NCBI GenBank assembly: GCA_012519055.1 | Contig: JAAYQU010000045.1 | Location: 62,001-126,000, forward strand | From: Bacteroidales bacterium | Lineage (GTDB): Bacteria; Bacteroidota; Bacteroidia; Bacteroidales; Salinivirgaceae | DNA: 64,000 bases | Direction: 5' to 3' | Shown: piece after piece, positions 26,663 to 37,045 of the stretch | Layout: each line of letters opens with the position of its first letter | Position numbering within the stretch: the stretch's first letter is position 1 | Notes under the pieces: model-generated | The model's database searches: none | Seen by the model: only the letters and a program-made list of their open reading frames with translations | Told to the model about the DNA's origin: nothing | Made by a program: the position numbers and the translations under genes

Positions 26663-27436
26663 CTACAATTCGCTTGCAACTTCTTCTGCTGTCTCGGGGT
26701 CGATTAATATACGTCCACAGTATTCACAGTCAATAATTTTTTTGTACTGACGAATATCAACCATTCTTTGTGGAGGAATTGCATTGAAGCACCCGCCACA
26801 CGACTCTCTGTCAAAAGTAACTACAGCTAAACGGTTTTTTGCATTGTTTTGAATTCTTGTATATGCATTATACAAGCGCTCTTCAATGAGTTTTTTTACT
26901 GATTCTCTGGAATTAAGCAATCGGTCTTCTTCAATTTTAGTTTCTGCGATTATTGAATCAAGTTCAGGACGTTTGTGTTCCAAATCAGCTTTTCTCTCAT
27001 TATGAACGGCCTCTGTTCTTTCGTATGCTTCTTGATTTTGTTTAATCCTTCCTGTAAGTTCGCGTATTAATTTTTCACGAAGTTCAACCTCAAGCTCCTG
27101 ATATTCAACTTCTTTGGCAATAGACCTGAATTCACGATTATTGCGAACATTCATTTGTTGCTCTTCGTATTTTTTAATTAAGGTTTGAGCACTAATAATC
27201 TCGTTCTTCTTATCCGAGACTTCATTTTCAAGCTCTTTTATCTCTTCCTTGATCTTATTTAAACGTGTTTCGAGACCTGCAATTTCATCTTCAAGATCTT
27301 GTACTTCAAGAGGAAGTTCTCCACGTAAAGTTTCAATTTTAATAATTTCGTTATCAATGCATTGAAGTTTATACAATGCTTTAATCTTTTCATTAACCGT
27401 TTCGGCTACAGGTGTTTGTTTATTTTTTGCTACCAT
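26663..27436 (-). CDS. Coiled-coil protein with C4 zinc ribbon (DUF164/CdsZ-like)
   Basis: A 257-aa protein. Residues about 15-180 form a long antiparallel coiled coil rich in Glu and Lys, and the C-terminus carries a four-cysteine zinc ribbon (CGGCFNAIPP, then CEYCGRILIDPE). The NNREFRSIAKEVEYQE segment in the coil is typical of the family. Such proteins are near-universal in Bacteroidota and are thought to bind nucleic acid or act as chaperones. The exact job is not established. It is 4 bp downstream of the Nif3-like gene, a conserved pairing. Confidence 0.9.
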   Translation of the reverse strand: MVAKNKQTPVAETVNEKIKALYKLQCIDNEIIKIETLRGELPLEVQDLEDEIAGLETRLNKIKEEIKELENEVSDKKNEIISAQTLIKKYEEQQMNVRNNREFRSIAKEVEYQELEVELREKLIRELTGRIKQNQEAYERTEAVHNERKADLEHKRPELDSIIAETKIEEDRLLNSRESVKKLIEERLYNAYTRIQNNAKNRLAVVTFDRESCGGCFNAIPPQRMVDIRQYKKIIDCEYCGRILIDPETAEEVASEL

Positions 27437-27440
27437 AGAG

Positions 27441-28538
27441 TTACAGATAATTAATTGGGTTCAAATTTGTTTTCGATTTGAGGACTGCAAAGTTAGGGAA
27501 TTTTTTTGTAAGACAATCGTAAAAAACATTCATTGCTATTTTTTCACTACCAAAATGTCCTATATCCACCAAAAATAGTTTGCTTTCATAGTCAATATAA
27601 GTGTGATATTTAATATCGCCAGTAATAACTGCATCAGCTCCCAACAATAAAGCGGTATCAATAACCGATGAGCCACTACCTCCGATAATCGCAATTTTAC
27701 TTATAGCTCTATTATTGATCCGACTACATAAAACATTTTCCAACGATAACTTTTCTTTCAGATACTTAATTAGTTGATTTTCACTCATCTGTTGTGGCAA
27801 AACTCCTATACGACCAAGCCCAACGCTTGGGAGTTCATTCTCAATGGGATAAATATCGTATGCAACCTCCTCGTAGGGGTGGGCACTAATCATATCATTA
27901 ATGGCCTTTTGCAAACTGCGTCGTTCAACAACGGTTTCTATTCTTGTTTCAGGCTCAAAGTGTATCTTTCCAATTTTTCCAACGAACGGATTTGTGTTAT
28001 CGTTACCTCGAAACGTTCCGTTGCCCTGAATGTTAAAGCTACACGAGTCGTAATTTCCAATGTTTCCGGCCATAGAATTAAACAGAGCTGTCCGAACTTT
28101 ATCGGCGTGTTCATGCGGAACAAAAGTCACAATTTTGAATAGGTGTGATTTTAGTGGTTGTAATACCTCTATATCTGTTAGATTCAACGCTTTAGCCAGA
28201 TAATCATTTAAGCCTCCAACGGCATTATCTAGGTTTGTGTGTGCGCAGTAAAGGGCTATATCGTTCTTAATCAGTAGTTTTAATATCGAAGCTGTTTTGT
28301 CGGTGTTTATTATTTTTTTAATACCACTAAAAATCAATGGATGATGAGAAACAATTAGATTTGCATTTTCGGCAATGGCTTCATTTACAACATCTAAAGT
28401 GCAGTCAAGGCAAGTTATTATTTTCGATATTGGTTTATATGTATCAACCAATAAACCAGAATTATCCCAACTTTCCTGATATTGTAATGGGAAACGCTGA
28501 TTTAAAAAAAATATGATTTCGTTCAAATTTAGTTTCAT
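27441..28538 (-). CDS. Nif3-like dinuclear metal-centre protein
   Basis: A 365-aa member of the Nif3/YbgI family (often annotated as GTP cyclohydrolase I type 2). The metal-binding motifs are IVSHHPLIFSGIKK near residue 60, CAHTNLDNAVGGLN near 98, and GDIKYHTYID plus DIGHFGSEKIA near the C-terminus. Between them is the CutA1-like insert (VTFVPHEHADKVRTALF) found in the longer form. It forms toroidal hexamers in studied members. The substrate is unsettled. It is co-transcribed with the downstream zinc-ribbon gene. Confidence 0.93.
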   Translation of the reverse strand: MKLNLNEIIFFLNQRFPLQYQESWDNSGLLVDTYKPISKIITCLDCTLDVVNEAIAENANLIVSHHPLIFSGIKKIINTDKTASILKLLIKNDIALYCAHTNLDNAVGGLNDYLAKALNLTDIEVLQPLKSHLFKIVTFVPHEHADKVRTALFNSMAGNIGNYDSCSFNIQGNGTFRGNDNTNPFVGKIGKIHFEPETRIETVVERRSLQKAINDMISAHPYEEVAYDIYPIENELPSVGLGRIGVLPQQMSENQLIKYLKEKLSLENVLCSRINNRAISKIAIIGGSGSSVIDTALLLGADAVITGDIKYHTYIDYESKLFLVDIGHFGSEKIAMNVFYDCLTKKFPNFAVLKSKTNLNPINYL

Positions 28539-28649
28539 ACTTAATTAGTTTTTCAAACTCATAAATATAGTAAAAATTGTTCCTTATTGTTTTGAATTAT
28601 TAAAACAAACTAATTCTATAATCTTGATAACTAGTGTAATTTGGTTTAA

Positions 28650-28898
28650 TTAACGACCGCTTTCTGATGTTTTTTCTATTTTTAGAGTTGTGTAATCGAC
28701 AGGGCTTTTAGCTTTCTTTTGTTCCATTTTGTCAAATGCTTTGGCGCAAATAATGCCTCTTTTGCGCATTTCTTTGTTGTGCCCAACGTGCGTTTCAGGG
28801 AAACGTCCTCCCTTAATAATTATTATGCGGATTGCCAGGCCTATGACCGCAATACCTATCAATATCAAAGCAGCTAAAATGGTTTGAATCGCTGACAT
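28650..28898 (-). CDS. Small membrane protein, Bacteroidota type
   Basis: An 82-aa product with one membrane helix at about residues 5-28 (QTILAALILIGIAVIGLAIR) followed by the motif RFPETHVGHNKEMRKRGI with a cysteine just after it, and a polar tail. I recall similar small membrane proteins as common in Bacteroidales, without known function. It is a single gene, divergent from the sensor gene. Confidence 0.8.
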   Translation of the reverse strand: MSAIQTILAALILIGIAVIGLAIRIIIIKGGRFPETHVGHNKEMRKRGIICAKAFDKMEQKKAKSPVDYTTLKIEKTSESGR

Positions 28899-29193
28899 AT
28901 TTTATAATTTTATTTGCTACTATCTCAAACTTACGCAAAAATAACGTAGTCAGCGCTAAAAACAAAGAAAAAATAGAAAACATTAGAACAGTAGCTGATT
29001 TTATGTGTAGTAAATAACTTAATTATAACTATATGTTGGACTAAATAAAAATCAATAGGCAAAATAGTTGTATGAAAAAGTACTTTTCTAATCGAAAAAA
29101 TAGTATGTTTGTAGTTGGTAAATATCTGACATTTCAAATAAATGCTTTGAAGTCAAGGCAACAGAAATATAAATAGATAAAAACATTATACGA

Positions 29194-31374
29194 ATGAAGT
29201 TTAGATTTTCAATGGTAAACCGTTTATATTTCGGTTTTGGAATATTAATAGTGGCATTTGTTGTTAGTAGCGTTTTAACTTTTACAAACCTGCAGGCAAA
29301 CAAAAAGGCAAACGAACAAATATCAGAAATATATGCTCCTTCGATTTCATATTTGAATGAGCTAATAAGTTTAGTTAACAATTCAAAGATGTTAATAAAA
29401 AACTGGGTTTTTATTGAACGACAATCAGAAACACCCGATAAGATTAGTCTTAAAAATATACACTCTAAACAATATCCTCAAGTTATTGTGAAACTAAGTG
29501 AGTTGAAAGAGCATTGGAGTGTAGATGATATTGAACTGTTCGACAAAATTGAAAAAACTTTGTCTGATACGCTGTTTGTATTGCAAACACAAATAATGGA
29601 ACAACTAAATACTTTGGAGTCGTATGAAGATCAAGAGGTTGTTTTAGAGGTGAGTCCTATGGTTGAGAAGAACGGGGAGATTATTGTTTTTTCTAACGAT
29701 GTAATAGAAGATATAACAGAACTTAAGACAAGCATAAATGAATGCTATGATGAAATAAATGCAAGAAATATTGAAAATGTAAACAATTTTCAACGTACTG
29801 TAGTAATTATGGGGATTGTTTTAGTAGCACTCTCTTTGTTTATATTTTATCTTATATCTCGAGTTACTGTAAGACCTGTTCTTAAGCTGCGTGAATTTTT
29901 ATTGCAAATGGCTAGAGGAATTTTGCCCGATGAACACCTGAAAGTTTCTGATGATGAAATTGGAGATATCTCGCAAGCTCTGAATCAGTTTGTCGACAAT
30001 ATGAAAAGGACTTCGAGTTTTGCGTTAGAAATTGGAAATGAGAACTTTGGAGCCGAATACAATGCTTTAAGTGAAGACGATATACTAGGTAACAGCTTAA
30101 TCACAATGCGCCAAAATTTAAAAACAGCATCGGAGCAAGAACAAAAACGTAAACAAGAGGACGAAATAAGAAATTGGACTACAAAAGGACTTGCGGAATT
30201 TGGAGATATTTTAAGACAAAGTACCAATATAGAGTCTTTATCGTATGACGTTCTCGAAAAAGCTATTGAAATTTTGGGTGCAATTCAAGGAGCACTGTAT
30301 ATATTGGAAGATAATGACGAGGATGATGTTCATTTTAGAATGACAGCAGCAATTGCTTATGGTCGAAAAAAACTAGCATCGCGTCGTGTAGAGATTGAAG
30401 AGGGACTCGTTGGACGTTGTGCCTTTGAACAAGCTCCGGTTTATTTAAAAGAGGTGCCGCAAGACTATGTAAGAATCACGTCCGGCTTAGGCGATACAAA
30501 TCCCTCTGTAATATTGTTGGTGCCATTAAAAGCTAATGAGACAATTTATGGTGTAATAGAGATAGTATCCTTTAACCAATTTGAAGAGTATCAGATTAAT
30601 TTTTTAGAGCAAGTAAGTGAAAACATAGCTGGGACTTTAGCGACTGTAAAAATAAATGAAAAAACGGCACGATTACTTGAAGAGTCGCAGCAGAAAGGAG
30701 AAGAGTTAGCATCTCAAGAGGAAGAGATGCGTCAAAATATGGAAGAGCTTCAAGCCACTCAGGAAGAATCAGCAAGACGTGAGCTTGAAATGCGCGAAAT
30801 ACTCGAAGCCATCAACAATAGTGTTGGAAATATAGAGTTTGATTTGTTTGGAGTAATTCAAAATGTCAACGAAAGATATGCTCAGTTTTTGGGTCTAAAA
30901 GAAGAAGATTTAATAGGACGTGAACACCGCAACTTACTTAAATTAACCCATAAACAAGATATGCTTTACCGTGAAATGTGGGAAGGTTTTACTTCCGGAT
31001 CTTCGGTTGAAATGGACTTATGTTATCCGACTTCATATGGAGATGTTTGGCTGAGAGAAACTTATACTCCTTTAAAAGATGCTAGTGGTGAATATAAAAA
31101 GGTTTTGAGTCTTTCGGTAGACATATCCGATAATAAAACAAAAGATAGAGCAATACATGCGTACAGGAGGGAGCTTGATGAGCAGGGAGAAAACCTTAAA
31201 AACATTATTGATCAATTAAATACACATAAATCTGAAAGCGAACTAAGAGAAAATGAGCTATTGAAAGAAAGCGAAGCTACAGAAGAGGAAAACAGAGTTC
31301 AAATAGAAAGTATGAAACTACTAATTGAAGATCTTGAAGAAAAAATACGCAAGCTTACAGCAGGCAAATCATAA
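29194..31374 (+). CDS. Membrane sensor with HAMP, GAF and PAS domains, no output domain
   Basis: The 726-aa product has a first membrane helix (about residues 9-33), an extracytoplasmic helical-bundle sensor, a second helix (about 204-224), a HAMP domain (RVTVRPVLKLREFL, then DDEIGDISQALNQF), a GAF domain (about 345-490, with VEIEEGLVGRCAFEQ), a coiled coil with QEEEMRQNMEELQATQEE, a PAS domain (about 540-655) and a terminal coiled coil. No histidine-kinase, cyclase, phosphatase or methyl-accepting hairpin is visible. The coil resembles signal-transducing linkers that normally precede a kinase. It may pass its signal to a separate partner. Confidence 0.9.
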   Translation: MKFRFSMVNRLYFGFGILIVAFVVSSVLTFTNLQANKKANEQISEIYAPSISYLNELISLVNNSKMLIKNWVFIERQSETPDKISLKNIHSKQYPQVIVKLSELKEHWSVDDIELFDKIEKTLSDTLFVLQTQIMEQLNTLESYEDQEVVLEVSPMVEKNGEIIVFSNDVIEDITELKTSINECYDEINARNIENVNNFQRTVVIMGIVLVALSLFIFYLISRVTVRPVLKLREFLLQMARGILPDEHLKVSDDEIGDISQALNQFVDNMKRTSSFALEIGNENFGAEYNALSEDDILGNSLITMRQNLKTASEQEQKRKQEDEIRNWTTKGLAEFGDILRQSTNIESLSYDVLEKAIEILGAIQGALYILEDNDEDDVHFRMTAAIAYGRKKLASRRVEIEEGLVGRCAFEQAPVYLKEVPQDYVRITSGLGDTNPSVILLVPLKANETIYGVIEIVSFNQFEEYQINFLEQVSENIAGTLATVKINEKTARLLEESQQKGEELASQEEEMRQNMEELQATQEESARRELEMREILEAINNSVGNIEFDLFGVIQNVNERYAQFLGLKEEDLIGREHRNLLKLTHKQDMLYREMWEGFTSGSSVEMDLCYPTSYGDVWLRETYTPLKDASGEYKKVLSLSVDISDNKTKDRAIHAYRRELDEQGENLKNIIDQLNTHKSESELRENELLKESEATEEENRVQIESMKLLIEDLEEKIRKLTAGKS

Positions 31375-31419
31375 AACACAGTTTTGATTTGTAATATAAA
31401 AACAAATAGCTCAAAACTA

Positions 31420-32046
31420 ATGATCCTTACATTACCCAAGAGAGTTTTATTTATTACTATTCTACTCATTGTTGTCACAACATCGCTGAACGCTCAAAGA
31501 TGTGAGAAGAAAAAGCTTGCACCAAAAGAGTGGCTTGCAAATTATGATTTTTCGACACAAACAACATATACTCAATTGGCTGTTGGAGACACAATAAGAA
31601 TGAAAACAGTTGTATATTCGCAGTACGACTATAGAATTTTCGTAGTAGGAGAAAATCGGCTTGGAAGATTAAAATATAGAATTCTTGTACCTGAGAAAAA
31701 ATTTGAACCTGTTGTAGGGAAAGTGGTGGATAAAGAAATAACGTTATATAAGAGAGATCAACACGGATTTCTCATGTATGATGAAAATGAAGAGCCGATA
31801 CCTATAGGGACAACCATTGTTAAAGACACTATTTGGTCAAGACAATTAACAACTTCTGAATCAGTAATATTTGAAAATGATAATATCGACAACTTTTATT
31901 GGGATGCAAAAGTACATAAGACACGATTGTTAATAGTAGAAGTTATTGTGCCTAAGAGTAGTAGATATTTTTTTGGTTGTGTTTCACTTATGGTAGGACG
32001 AATCCCATTTGGAGAAAACGTAGATTCTGAAACAAACATATACTAG
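31420..32046 (+). CDS. Secreted hypothetical protein
   Basis: A 208-aa product with a signal peptide (LPKRVLFITILLIVVTTSLNA, cleavage after NA before QRCEKKK). The mature part is strand-rich and unrecognised. I use the ATG at 31420 since the upstream TTG would put polar residues ahead of the signal. It follows the sensor gene by 45 bp in the same direction, so the two may be co-transcribed, and it could be the sensor's periplasmic partner. That link is inference from position only. Confidence 0.78.
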   Translation: MILTLPKRVLFITILLIVVTTSLNAQRCEKKKLAPKEWLANYDFSTQTTYTQLAVGDTIRMKTVVYSQYDYRIFVVGENRLGRLKYRILVPEKKFEPVVGKVVDKEITLYKRDQHGFLMYDENEEPIPIGTTIVKDTIWSRQLTTSESVIFENDNIDNFYWDAKVHKTRLLIVEVIVPKSSRYFFGCVSLMVGRIPFGENVDSETNIY

Positions 32047-32319
32047 TTAAATCAATTATTTTGTCCATGTGAATGATTAAAAAAGTTTTCACGAGAGTTC
32101 CTTTATGTATAACTGTTTAAATGTCAGCGAACAATAAAAAGTATGTCAATTAGGCAATAATATAAATTGGTATTTTGTTTGTACAAGAGTTTAATAAACA
32201 TCAATATTACAAGCATTTTTTATACTTTTGCAAAACCTGTATTAATTGAAAACAAAATAATTTATAAACGATTTAATAATATCAAGTTTTTATAAAATAG
32301 GAGATTACAAAACAATCAA

Positions 32320-32688
32320 ATGACAAAAGAAAAAGAAGTAACAACCAAACAACTACTTGAAGTCATTATTGAAAGCATAAAGGAGAAAAAGGGAAAAGAA
32401 ATTGTTCAAATTGACTTTTTAAAAATTGCAAACTCAATAGCAGACTCTTTCATTATTTGCCACGGAGACTCCACAACACAAGTTGAAGCTATCGCCGACA
32501 ATATCAAAGATAAAATAAGTGAAAAACTTTCAATGAAAGTTAAATATATAGAAGGAAAAACAAATGCCCAGTGGGTTTTAATAGACTTCTCTGATGTAGT
32601 GGTACACATTTTTCTTGAACCTATAAGGAGATTATACAATCTTGAAGGTTTGTGGGCTGACGGAGAGTTTTATTATCACAATGATTGA
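32320..32688 (+). CDS. rsfS: Ribosomal silencing factor RsfS
   Basis: RsfS binds L14 on the 50S subunit and blocks joining with 30S when nutrients are low. The 122-aa product has the family core IVQIDFLKIANSIADSFIICHGDSTTQV and WVLIDFSDVVVHIFLEPIRRLYNLEGLW. Length and ending are canonical. An AGGAG sequence at 32300-32304 precedes the ATG. A TACTTTTG -7-like element lies at 32223-32230. It is the first gene of an rsfS-ftsH-DUF2007-cdsA-psd run. Confidence 0.95.
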   Translation: MTKEKEVTTKQLLEVIIESIKEKKGKEIVQIDFLKIANSIADSFIICHGDSTTQVEAIADNIKDKISEKLSMKVKYIEGKTNAQWVLIDFSDVVVHIFLEPIRRLYNLEGLWADGEFYYHND

Positions 32689-32698
32689 TATTATTAAT

Positions 32699-34678
32699 AT
32701 GACCAACAAAAAAAACATGAACAATCAAAAAAGCAATCGTAATAATCCCATAAAACAGGATAAAACAGATAATAAAAAGCCCAGATTTAATATATATTGG
32801 ATATACGCCATAATAGCATTGGCATTCATATTTATAAACTTTCTCTCGCCAAGCGGTTCACCCGAAGAGATAAATATGGCTGATTTTAAAAACAATATGC
32901 TTTCCAAAGGCGATGTTGAGAAAGTGATTGTTGTAAACAAAGAGACCGTTGAAGTATATATTAAACCCTCAAAAATTGGTACAGGTAGATACATTGACAA
33001 TACCAGCGGTGGCTTTTTTAAGCAACAAAAACCAAATTTTTTATTTAAGATCGGCTCGGTAGAAAGTTTTGAGAAGCAAATGGCTGAAGCCCAGGAAGGT
33101 ATACCTGAAACAGAAAAGACCCCAATTGTTTATGAAACCCGGGAGAATCACATTGGTAATATTATCATGTATATTCTTCCAATAGTAATAATTGTCGGTA
33201 TATGGATATTAATTATGCGACGTATGAGTGGGGCTAACAGTGCGGGAGGGCAAATTTTTAATATAGGAAAATCAAAAGCCAAGCTTTTTGATAAAGATAA
33301 CAACGTGAAAATTGATTTTAGTCATGTGGCGGGTCTTGATGAAGCTAAAGTTGAAATAAAAGAGATAGTCGATTTTTTGAAAAACCCAAAGAAATATACT
33401 GATCTTGGTGGAAAAATACCGAAAGGAGTGCTTTTAGTAGGACCTCCGGGAACAGGAAAAACGCTTTTGGCTAAGGCCGTCGCAGGAGAAGCCCATGTCC
33501 CTTTCTTTTCTCTGTCGGGTAGTGATTTTGTAGAAATGTTTGTTGGAGTAGGGGCAAGTCGTGTAAGAGATTTATTCAGGACTGCAAAGGAAAAATCCCC
33601 ATGTATAATTTTTATTGACGAGATTGATGCAATTGGTCGTGCAAGGGGAAGAAACCCAAATATGGGAGCTAACGACGAGCGGGAAAACACACTAAACCAA
33701 CTCCTTACTGAAATGGATGGCTTTGAATCCAACAGTGGTGTGATTATTCTTGCGGCTACCAACCGTGCCGATATCCTAGATAGAGCCTTGTTGCGAGCCG
33801 GAAGATTTGATCGTCAAATTCATGTTGAGCTTCCCGACCTTAATGGACGTAATGAAATATTTAAAGTACATATGAAACCTTTACGATTGGCAGGAGATGT
33901 CGACGTTGAGTTTTTGGCAAAACAAACCCCCGGATTTAGTGGTGCAGATATAGCTAATGTTTGTAACGAGGCAGCATTGATTGCAGCAAGAAAAAATAAG
34001 AAAAAGGTAGAAAGACAAGACTTCCTTGATGCTGTTGACAGAATCGTTGGCGGTCTTGAAAAAAGAAGCAAAGTAATTTCGCCACAAGAGAAAAAAGTTA
34101 TAGCATTTCACGAAGCAGGTCACGCTACAGTAAGTTGGATGTTAGAACATGCCAACCCATTAATAAAAGTTACTATTATCCCCAGAGGACAGGCTCTAGG
34201 AGCAGCTTGGTACTTGCCTGAAGAGAGACAGCTTTCGACTAAAGAGCAGGTTTTTCACGAGATGTGTTCAATAATGGGAGGTCGTGCTGCAGAAAAATTA
34301 GTTTTCGACTCTGTTTCAACTGGAGCACTCAATGACTTGGAGCGAGTAACCAAACAAGCCTATGCACTTGTTGCATATTTCGGCATGAGTGAAAAATTAG
34401 GTAACTTAAGCTTTTATGACAGCACTGGACAATCAGATTTTTCATTTGTTAAACCTTTTAGCGAAAAAACAGCAGAACTGATTGATAAAGAGGTTAAAAT
34501 GATAGTCGATAAAGCCTATAATACAGCTTTAAAAGTGTTAGACGAAAATAGAGAAGGTCTTGAACAATTAGCAAACAAGCTACTTGAAAAAGAGGTAATA
34601 TTTACAGATGATTTAGAACAAATTTTTGGTCCAAGACCTAAAAGTGAATCAGAGGAACAGACAGTTGATAGTATGTAA
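32699..34678 (+). CDS. ftsH: ATP-dependent zinc metalloprotease FtsH
   Basis: FtsH is a hexameric inner-membrane AAA protease that removes misfolded and regulatory membrane proteins. With the chosen start it has 659 aa: membrane helix 1 at about 31-48, a periplasmic domain, helix 2 at about 155-173, Walker A GPPGTGKT at 248-255, Walker [11 protein letters not shown], the arginine-finger region [12 protein letters not shown], and the zinc motif HEAGH at 471-475. Three in-frame ATGs (32681, 32699, 32717) are possible. The first would overlap the rsfS stop. I chose the middle one. Confidence 0.95.
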   Translation: MTNKKNMNNQKSNRNNPIKQDKTDNKKPRFNIYWIYAIIALAFIFINFLSPSGSPEEINMADFKNNMLSKGDVEKVIVVNKETVEVYIKPSKIGTGRYIDNTSGGFFKQQKPNFLFKIGSVESFEKQMAEAQEGIPETEKTPIVYETRENHIGNIIMYILPIVIIVGIWILIMRRMSGANSAGGQIFNIGKSKAKLFDKDNNVKIDFSHVAGLDEAKVEIKEIVDFLKNPKKYTDLGGKIPKGVLLVGPPGTGKTLLAKAVAGEAHVPFFSLSGSDFVEMFVGVGASRVRDLFRTAKEKSPCIIFIDEIDAIGRARGRNPNMGANDERENTLNQLLTEMDGFESNSGVIILAATNRADILDRALLRAGRFDRQIHVELPDLNGRNEIFKVHMKPLRLAGDVDVEFLAKQTPGFSGADIANVCNEAALIAARKNKKKVERQDFLDAVDRIVGGLEKRSKVISPQEKKVIAFHEAGHATVSWMLEHANPLIKVTIIPRGQALGAAWYLPEERQLSTKEQVFHEMCSIMGGRAAEKLVFDSVSTGALNDLERVTKQAYALVAYFGMSEKLGNLSFYDSTGQSDFSFVKPFSEKTAELIDKEVKMIVDKAYNTALKVLDENREGLEQLANKLLEKEVIFTDDLEQIFGPRPKSESEEQTVDSM

Positions 34679-34746
34679 AACAACCTGCTGTGATAAAATA
34701 GTTATTGAAGTAATTATTTATTGTAAAAAATACTATCTTTGATTTT

Positions 34747-34968
34747 ATGAGTAAAAACTGGTCATTAGCATACACAACAACACTCGATTATCGTGCACAA
34801 ATGATAAAAGATCTTTTAAAAGATCATGATGTAGAAGTTGCAATTATTAATAAAAAAGATTCAGCATATGTGCTAGTAGGAGAGATAGAGATATATGTGT
34901 TACACGAAAAGTTAATAACAGCCAAACACCTAATCAAAAGCTTCTTAGAAAATGAAAAATCTGACTAA
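34747..34968 (+). CDS. DUF2007 small protein
   Basis: A 73-aa cytosolic protein with the DUF2007 pattern: a helix with AQMIKDLLKDHDVEVAIINKKD followed by VLVGEIEIYVLHEKLITAKHLIKSF. Family members are small ferredoxin-like folds of unknown function, proposed to sense or bind a ligand. Its end overlaps the start of cdsA by 17 bp, so the two are translationally coupled. Confidence 0.85.
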   Translation: MSKNWSLAYTTTLDYRAQMIKDLLKDHDVEVAIINKKDSAYVLVGEIEIYVLHEKLITAKHLIKSFLENEKSD

Positions 34969-35764
34969 ACGAACGCTTACAGGTTTAGTTTTTACGGTAA
35001 CGCTAATTGTTGCATTTGTTGCCAGTCAATACTCTATGTTAGCCATGGTAGTGCTAATCGCAATTTTGTGTATTTCAGAGCATTATGGTATGGCAAAGGC
35101 TATAGAGATAAGACCACTGTATGCTATTGGATATACTATTACTTTGTTAATCATTGCATTAACGTTTTTAATTTCAAAAGATATAATACCTCCTGAAATT
35201 AGCATTGTGTTAATCCCCTTATTATCAATGGCTTTTATTGTACAGTTATACCATAAACACAAAAAACCCATAGAAAATATTGGATATACTTTTTTGTCAA
35301 TAATACACGTTGCTATACCTCTTTCACTGTTAATTGTTTTGTCACAATTAGGTGAAACATACGACCATCAAATAAATCTCGGTATTATTTTCATGATATG
35401 GGCAAGCGATACTTTTGCCTATTTGGTTGGAATGGCAATTGGACAAAATCCACTTTTTTACAGAATCTCTCCAAAAAAATCGTGGGAGGGGTTTATTGGA
35501 GGTTTGGCCGCTGCTCTGGTATTATCGCAAATTATCGCAAAGTATTGGATAATTTTAACACCATTGCAATGGGGAGTTCTTTCTATAATAGTTTCAATAA
35601 CAGGCGTTTGGGGTGATTTGGTTGAGAGCATGTTTAAAAGAGCTGTAAACGTTAAAGATTCGGGCAATATATTACCAGGACACGGTGGAGTTTTGGACAG
35701 ATTCGACAGTTTGCTTATGGTTATGCCATTTGCATTTACTTATGTTTATTTGATATTATCGTAA
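34952..35764 (+). CDS. cdsA: Phosphatidate cytidylyltransferase
   Basis: CdsA makes CDP-diacylglycerol from CTP and phosphatidate, the branch point of phospholipid synthesis. The 270-aa membrane protein has about seven or eight helices and the C-terminal family signature: SPKKSWEGFIGG, then GVWGDLVESMFKRAVNVKD and GHGGVLDRFDS. It is followed 18 bp later by psd, which uses the phosphatidylserine derived from its product. No pssA is in the window. Confidence 0.96.
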   Translation: MKNLTKRTLTGLVFTVTLIVAFVASQYSMLAMVVLIAILCISEHYGMAKAIEIRPLYAIGYTITLLIIALTFLISKDIIPPEISIVLIPLLSMAFIVQLYHKHKKPIENIGYTFLSIIHVAIPLSLLIVLSQLGETYDHQINLGIIFMIWASDTFAYLVGMAIGQNPLFYRISPKKSWEGFIGGLAAALVLSQIIAKYWIILTPLQWGVLSIIVSITGVWGDLVESMFKRAVNVKDSGNILPGHGGVLDRFDSLLMVMPFAFTYVYLILS

Positions 35765-35782
35765 TAAAATACAAGTAATTAT

Positions 35783-36442
35783 ATGACGACAATTCATAAA
35801 GCTGGTTGGAAAATTACGTCTGTAATAACGCTAATGTTGATAGTAGTTAATTTTTTGATAATCTGTTTTGTGAAAGCCAAGTGGTTAGTCTTTTCAATTT
35901 TACTGTTATCTGTCCTATTCCTAATATTCGTACTACGATTTTTTAGAAATCCTGTCAGACAAGTAATATCAGATGATAACGTTATTGTTGCGCCTGCTGA
36001 TGGTACTGTCGTTGTGGTTGAAGAGACTTTTGATAACGAAGTTTTAAACGAAAATTGCATCCAAGTATCGATTTTTATGTCAATATGGGATGTGCATAAA
36101 AATTGGATTCCAATTTCAGGAGTACTTAAATATTTCAAGTATCACCAAGGAAAATTTTTAATAGCAAGGAACCCAAAATCATCAACGCTTAATGAGAGAA
36201 CTACTTTAATGATTGAAACTGAGGATAATAAAAAAATTGTTGTAAGACAGATTGCTGGCTACGTTGCAAGAAGAATAGAGACATATACTACTAAACCAGA
36301 AACAGATGTAAAAAAAGGGCAACAAATGGGATTTATTAAGTTTGGCTCAAGAGTAGATATTTTATTTCCCACTGGCACTGAAATTCTTGTAAACATTGGC
36401 GACACCACAAGAGGCTGTTTAACTCCTATAGCAAAATTTTAA
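35783..36442 (+). CDS. psd: Phosphatidylserine decarboxylase (short form)
   Basis: Psd converts phosphatidylserine to phosphatidylethanolamine. The 219-aa product is the short, archaeal-type form: two N-terminal membrane helices, then ADGTVVVVEE, DVHKNWIPISG (conserved DVH), and the self-cleavage region IKFGSRVDILFP, where cleavage at Gly-Ser creates the pyruvoyl group. It ends the operon and is convergent with a minus-strand gene 16 bp away. Confidence 0.95.
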   Translation: MTTIHKAGWKITSVITLMLIVVNFLIICFVKAKWLVFSILLLSVLFLIFVLRFFRNPVRQVISDDNVIVAPADGTVVVVEETFDNEVLNENCIQVSIFMSIWDVHKNWIPISGVLKYFKYHQGKFLIARNPKSSTLNERTTLMIETEDNKKIVVRQIAGYVARRIETYTTKPETDVKKGQQMGFIKFGSRVDILFPTGTEILVNIGDTTRGCLTPIAKF

Positions 36443-36458
36443 ATAGAGTATAATACGT

Positions 36459-36968
36459 TTATTTTTTTGCTAAAAAGACGTAGGTCTTCTTGTTTTTTAA
36501 AATCTCTACTTTCAATAACCCATCAACTTGGCTAATTTCTATATCCTCCTTTTTTAACTTTTTAAAACATGCATCTTCTGCTATATATACGTAGTTTTCC
36601 GTAATAATACAACCATAGCGATATTTTAAAAAATACCAAATAGAGTATGCTATAAATATTGCTCCAAAGAAAAAGTTGTAACTATAGTTTGCAACATCTG
36701 TTTGGGTGTTACTTTTATAAATACCAATAAACATCCATAAAAAGCCCACAACTGCAAGGCCAACCGAGTGCAGTGTAACCAAATCAGTATTTTTAATTTT
36801 AACCGAAGCTTTGATAAGTATTTTGCGTAAAATTATCAGATCGATTAGGAGTACAATTGCTATCACTAAGGAAAACAAAATAAAACCAATTTCCCATCCC
36901 ATAAAAGACAATAATGTACCGGCAATTATGCAGATTATTACAAATGTTAAAATTAATGAGCTTCTCAT
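36459..36968 (-). CDS. Hypothetical membrane protein
   Basis: A 169-aa protein with four probable membrane helices (for example IICIIAGTLLSFMGWEIGFIL and FILFSLVIAIVLLIDLIIL near the N-terminus) and a C-terminal cytosolic segment of about 50 residues with KKLKKEDIEISQVDGLLKVE. No family recognised; the C-terminal part resembles membrane-proximal PH-like domains in length only. I start it at the ATG three codons inside a TTG. Confidence 0.72.
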   Translation of the reverse strand: MRSSLILTFVIICIIAGTLLSFMGWEIGFILFSLVIAIVLLIDLIILRKILIKASVKIKNTDLVTLHSVGLAVVGFLWMFIGIYKSNTQTDVANYSYNFFFGAIFIAYSIWYFLKYRYGCIITENYVYIAEDACFKKLKKEDIEISQVDGLLKVEILKNKKTYVFLAKK

Positions 36969-37045
36969 TTTTTGCAAATTTTTAGAGTTTAAAATTGAGA
37001 GAAATATATTCGATAGTCTATAAAATTATTTTTGGCGTATTTACT

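Noticed and set aside
33322-33762. Minus-strand 146-aa open frame within ftsH
   Set aside because: It mirrors the highly conserved AAA module of FtsH. No start context or family match supports it.
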